Shown piece by piece: positions 60,787 to 64,000 of a stretch of DNA of 64,000 nucleotides. Within the stretch, counting starts at the first letter, position 1. Each line of letters opens with the position of its first letter. The position numbers were made by a program, and so were the translations under genes. The notes under the pieces were generated by a model. It did not search any database, was not told where the DNA came from, and saw only the letters and a program-made list of their open reading frames with translations. Source of the DNA: JAIROC01 sp031553535 (GTDB lineage Bacteria > Bacteroidota > Bacteroidia > Bacteroidales > WCHB1-69); the NCBI GenBank assembly GCA_031553535.1, contig JAVBLM010000016.1:1-64000 (forward strand), in the 5' to 3' direction.

Positions 60787-62112
60787 CTATTTATTTTTAA
60801 TATCTGTTACGGACATTCCATTATTATAAATCCTTGTCATGCTAATCACTTCTTCATTCTTAAAGTTAATTTTTATTCTAAGGTAGTTTATTTCCTCCAA
60901 GATAAACAAATCATCTGATACGGGAAGCATTTTATATTTTTCATACCCATCTCGTTGGTAAAACAATTGTCCGTTTTCCAGAAGCAATTTTCTTGTGCCA
61001 TAATCCCCTGCATAATGTTGTAGTTCTGCTTCCTTTACCATAATGGGATTTTGCCTGGCTTCAAGTCCTGTTTTAATCCACCGGTAACTATTATCATCCA
61101 AGATATTATTGGCAGATAATCTTTTCAATGCTTCCATTTGGGCGGCCACTAATGCATCTTTTGCCGGAGTTGCTATATCCGGTTTTACTCCAACGCCTTC
61201 CCAATTTGTTTTCGTAATCGGATCGATAGGTTTTTTGGTTGGCAGGCAAAGATAAAACCGATCCGATACGGCTATCTGTTCAATAGGATGGGCACCTCCT
61301 CCTGTTGTTTCGCCAATGATGGTTGCTCTTCCTCTGTTTTTCATAAAATAGGCAAAACTTTCTGCAGCAGAAAAGCTCATTTTACTTGTCAAAACATAGA
61401 GGTCTACGTTTGGTAATTTTTTACCGTTCACATAAGGAAGCGTCCAGTCTTGGGTACACTCTTCATTGTTTCCGGAATACATATCTATTATCCTGATGGG
61501 TTCACCTTCAAAAAAATAACTTGCCAGCAATTGCACCATTGTAGAAAAACCGCCACCATTATTCCTCAGATCTATAATAATGGCATCTGTATTGCTAAGA
61601 AATGCCATAGAAGCAGAAACCGTTTCACCTGCATATTTAGGGTTACTAAAACTCTCCAGATTCAGATAACCAATATTTCCATCCAAAATCTTCATTTCCT
61701 TGAATCCGAAATTGTTTTTTTTCCAATCCGCTAAGTCACGATTCAGTAATTCATCTTTTTCTTCTTTTGTAACAGCTTTTCTGCTGTCGGCAACCCAAGC
61801 CGGGGAAAAAACCAAACGAAAGTGTTTATCATGGCTAACTGAAATCAAATCTTCTGTAATTCTGTTTGCAAATATTACAGGATCATCTATTCTATCATAG
61901 ATTCCTTTTCTTGAATTGTCGGATAAATATGTTATGGTCTTTACAGCTAAATCCTTATCAATATACTGTTCGCTCACCAACTTACTTGTTGCATTTAAAA
62001 CTTCTTTCCGTTCATTAACAGTTAGTGAAACAGGATTTATTTGAGCATTTACAAAGTTATTCAGCATAACTGTTATTAAAAAGGGCAGTATGTATGTTGA
62101 GATTCTATTCAT
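60787..62112 (-). CDS. S41-family peptidase, exported
   Basis: The 441-residue protein has a signal peptide ending near NFVNAQ, an N-terminal helical domain (EQYIDKDLAVKTITYL), and an S41 (tail-specific protease/IRBP-like) domain. Conserved blocks are GNIGYLNLESFSNP, AIIIDLRNNGGGFSTMVQLL, the nucleophile motif LTSKMSFSAAESFAYFMK and IGETTGGGAHP. No PDZ domain is obvious, as in the retinol-binding-protein-like branch. The substrate is unknown. Promoter boxes with ideal spacing lie upstream. Confidence 0.9.
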   Translation of the reverse strand: MNRISTYILPFLITVMLNNFVNAQINPVSLTVNERKEVLNATSKLVSEQYIDKDLAVKTITYLSDNSRKGIYDRIDDPVIFANRITEDLISVSHDKHFRLVFSPAWVADSRKAVTKEEKDELLNRDLADWKKNNFGFKEMKILDGNIGYLNLESFSNPKYAGETVSASMAFLSNTDAIIIDLRNNGGGFSTMVQLLASYFFEGEPIRIIDMYSGNNEECTQDWTLPYVNGKKLPNVDLYVLTSKMSFSAAESFAYFMKNRGRATIIGETTGGGAHPIEQIAVSDRFYLCLPTKKPIDPITKTNWEGVGVKPDIATPAKDALVAAQMEALKRLSANNILDDNSYRWIKTGLEARQNPIMVKEAELQHYAGDYGTRKLLLENGQLFYQRDGYEKYKMLPVSDDLFILEEINYLRIKINFKNEEVISMTRIYNNGMSVTDIKNK

Positions 62113-62165
62113 TGTTTATTTTTGTGTTTCTGTAGATAAAGTTATAACAATCTATTTTTATTGTA

Positions 62166-62198
62166 CAAAATTAAGAAAATATAAATTCACTTCGCAAA
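62166..62198 (-). promoter_or_regulatory. Promoter of the S41 peptidase gene (-7 and -33 boxes)
   Basis: TAATTTTG (62166-62173) and TTTG (62195-62198) on the minus strand are 21 bases apart, matching the full Bacteroidetes consensus. Confidence 0.65.
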
Positions 62199-62573
62199 GT
62201 AAATATTAATATTGAATCCTGATAAGTTATTGAACAGCAAAATATCTTGACGGATAAATAAATTTCCGTTACCAATGACAAGCTCGTAAACCTTGAAGAT
62301 TTCTAACAAATGTTCATGAACTATAAGCTTCCTGTAACTTCATTTAACTTGGCTAACTTCTATATAGTTAATATGCACCATATACGCGATATATGAACAA
62401 ATAAGGAAATAATCTGTTTTGCTATATCATGATTCTATAATTTTTAATAATAATTTGTTTCCTGAGTGCATCATGAACATTTTAAAAAAATAATTGTTAT
62501 ATACGTGAATTTTCAAAATAGAAATATCTTAATTAGAAAACAAAATTATTTTAATAACAAAACATTTAAGTGT
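62199..62573. other. Divergent AT-rich intergenic region
   Basis: This gap between the S41 peptidase and the DUF4136 gene carries an AAGTTA-family repeat in inverted orientation at 62327-62365 (CTTCCTGTAACTTCATTTAA and GGCTAACTTC). I see no convincing promoter box for the DUF4136 gene and no small gene. Confidence 0.5.
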
Positions 62574-63227
62574 ATGAAAAACAAATTTAAAATCGGATTG
62601 ATATCAATCTTGCTTTCAGGGCTTTTTTTCACTTCATGTGAGACTTATCCGGGTGAGGATGATTATGTAATTGAGCAACTCGCATCAATAACGGCCTATG
62701 ATGCTACTGTTCCATTTAAAGGAGCAGGCAAAAGATTCAGTACCTATGCTATTGGAGAAAATGTAGTTTATGTAAGAGATAATGATACTGTGCTTGTGCC
62801 AAAAACAGACCCTAGTGTAGCATCATTTGTTTCAAAAATTCAAAATAAAATGGGACAATACCTGGGCTACAGAGAGATTACAGATGGAACCACTACGCCG
62901 GACATGGGTATTGTTATTACTGTTCTCAAGACAGAAGATTATGTTGTAGATTACTATGATCCCTATTGGTGGGATTGCGGTTATTACTACTATTACTGGT
63001 GGGATTGCGACTATTATCCGTATTATCCGTACAGCTACCCTACTGTTGTTGGTTCATATAGCAGCGGAACTGCATTTATCAACATGATTGATATGACTGG
63101 CGGCTCTAATAAAAAAGAAGTAGTTTGGGTTGGCATAATAAGAAGCCTGTTAACCGGAACGCAAACAGATGCAGACTTAGAGCAAGCAGTGGATGATTGT
63201 TTCAAACAAACCAAATCATTTAATTAA
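62574..63227 (+). CDS. DUF4136 lipoprotein with Tyr/Trp-rich insert
   Basis: The 217-residue protein begins with a lipoprotein signal (MKNKFKIGLISILLSGLFF and the lipobox FTSC), so it should be lipid-anchored. DUF4136 features include YDATVPFKGAGKRFSTYAIG and the end ADLEQAVDDCFKQT. In the middle (about residues 118-150) is an extreme stretch built from YYDPYWWDCG, YYYYYWWDCD and YYPYYPYSYP. An upstream in-frame ATG at 62466 is rejected because it would bury the lipoprotein signal. The barrel gene follows after 31 bases, suggesting one envelope operon. Confidence 0.85.
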   Translation: MKNKFKIGLISILLSGLFFTSCETYPGEDDYVIEQLASITAYDATVPFKGAGKRFSTYAIGENVVYVRDNDTVLVPKTDPSVASFVSKIQNKMGQYLGYREITDGTTTPDMGIVITVLKTEDYVVDYYDPYWWDCGYYYYYWWDCDYYPYYPYSYPTVVGSYSSGTAFINMIDMTGGSNKKEVVWVGIIRSLLTGTQTDADLEQAVDDCFKQTKSFN

Positions 63228-63258
63228 TAAAAGTTTAATAATAAAAGAGTATATAGAT

Positions 63259-63879
63259 ATGAAAAGAATAATTTTTATTGCATTGTTTGCTATTATAGGT
63301 TTATCTATGAATTCGCAGGCTCAGGTAAGGCAATATTATAGTGCAGGTTGGGATGTGGCTTTTCCTGTTGGTAATTTTTCCGATTATATTTCGGACCCAA
63401 GTTTAAGAGGATTCTTCATTTCCGGTAATATATTCGTAACAAAGGGTTTATCAATCGGATTTCAGTTTGGATATAATTCCTTTAGCGAAAATAAAGATCG
63501 TCAAACTTATTATATTAGCGATGGATTGGCTGCAACAGCGGCAAGTTATAATTACCTTGTAACGGCTCCTTTACGTGTAGGAGCATATTACCATTTCAAT
63601 ATAAAAGATGTAATTGAACCTTACGTAGGAATCGGATTCGGTATAAATTACATTGACGAGGAAATGCTTATTCAGGATTGGGAAGTTTATGACAATCAAT
63701 GGTCGTTTCTTTTAAATCCGGAAGTAGGTCTTCGCATTCCGTTTGGCCAAGCGCCTTTAGCTCTTGGAATAAGATGCGGGTATAATTTAAACTTCAATTC
63801 ATTCCAGTTATTTGGAACGGAATATAAGAACTTCCAATCCGTTAATCTGGGATTATCTTTAAGCTATACGATAAAGTAA
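63259..63879 (+). CDS. Outer-membrane beta-barrel protein
   Basis: The 206-residue protein has a signal peptide ending at SQAQ and then alternating strands: GWDVAFPVGNFSDYI, GLSIGFQFGYNSF, LRVGAYYHFN, EPYVGIGFGINYI, LALGIRCGYNLNF, and the terminal strand VNLGLSLSYTIK with an aromatic near the end. This is the typical eight-stranded small barrel of Bacteroidetes. Function is unknown. The ATG at 63259 gives the signal peptide; an upstream ATG at 63193 overlaps the DUF4136 gene and is rejected. Confidence 0.85.
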   Translation: MKRIIFIALFAIIGLSMNSQAQVRQYYSAGWDVAFPVGNFSDYISDPSLRGFFISGNIFVTKGLSIGFQFGYNSFSENKDRQTYYISDGLAATAASYNYLVTAPLRVGAYYHFNIKDVIEPYVGIGFGINYIDEEMLIQDWEVYDNQWSFLLNPEVGLRIPFGQAPLALGIRCGYNLNFNSFQLFGTEYKNFQSVNLGLSLSYTIK

Positions 63880-63900
63880 CATAACCTGAAAAACAATAAA

Positions 63901-63936
63901 AGAGGGATTGCATGAACATACAATCCCTCTTTTTTA
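63901..63936 (+). terminator. Strong rho-independent terminator
   Basis: AGAGGGATTG (63901-63910) pairs perfectly with CAATCCCTCT (63921-63930) and is followed by a run of T. It closes the DUF4136-barrel operon. Nothing can be called in the last 64 bases of the window. Confidence 0.95.
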
Positions 63937-64000
63937 TAACAAAATGTTAACCTTTGTTTTATCCAGAGTTAGAATACCATTGCAGAAGCAGATACAACAA

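Overview
This window is a chromosomal stretch from a member of the Bacteroidetes, most likely the order Bacteroidales. The evidence is: type IX secretion (T9SS) genes and cargo (PorT-like, PorP/SprF-like, type A and type B C-terminal sorting domains); a BspA-like leucine-rich-repeat protein; a GlmU-like nucleotidyltransferase next to lon; DUF4469, DUF6261 and DUF4136 proteins; a fused CcsB-CcsA cytochrome c assembly protein; and repeated promoter boxes of the Bacteroidetes form TAnnTTTG (usually TATTTTTG, TACTTTTG or TATCTTTG) a short way upstream of starts. I saw no rRNA, tRNA or CRISPR array.

Layout. 1-10.8 kb is housekeeping: the 3' end of a DUF6261 gene, a POT-family peptide transporter, a polyprenol-phosphate mannosyltransferase-like enzyme, a broken four-helix-bundle gene, a minus-strand cluster (small membrane protein, rhodanese, heptose-7-phosphate kinase, PorT-like barrel), then pyrG, an unusual folP and dnaK. 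10.8-11.7 kb is a debris field with an IS5-type transposase remnant and a 42-bp tandem array. 11.7-19.6 kb is a complete, visibly GC-richer kdpABCDE potassium-uptake and sensor operon. 19.9-23.0 kb carries a radical SAM protein, an M24 aminopeptidase and an RnfB without the other rnf genes. 23.9-27.6 kb is pstC-pstA-pstB-phoU for phosphate uptake, without pstS; its PstC carries a PstS-like insert.

27.7-48.6 kb is the accessory heart of the window. Four tightly spaced minus-strand genes encode T9SS surface machinery: a 1391-residue BspA-like protein, a giant protein of about 3240 residues with LamG domains, a small type B cargo protein, and a PorP/SprF partner. They sit next to a DUF4469 protein and three membrane-anchored regulators (AraC type, LuxR type with a frameshift, AraC type). 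One AraC regulator starts with a copy of the BspA-like signal peptide and N-terminus, so it looks like a recent gene chimera.

48.8-64 kb returns to ordinary functions: a GlmU-like enzyme, Lon, a T9SS-exported subtilase, a ZIP metal transporter, cytochrome c assembly, a DUF1905 protein, an S41 peptidase, a DUF4136 lipoprotein and an outer-membrane barrel.

The gaps between genes are unusually structured. Three arrays of unrelated sequence share the same 42-bp (14-codon) period. A family of MITE-like elements has about 33-37-bp inverted ends. An AAGTTA-core repeat is scattered at five or more places, and several other palindrome families are present. These repeats, together with the chimeric regulator and the altered FolP loops, are the most interesting material here.
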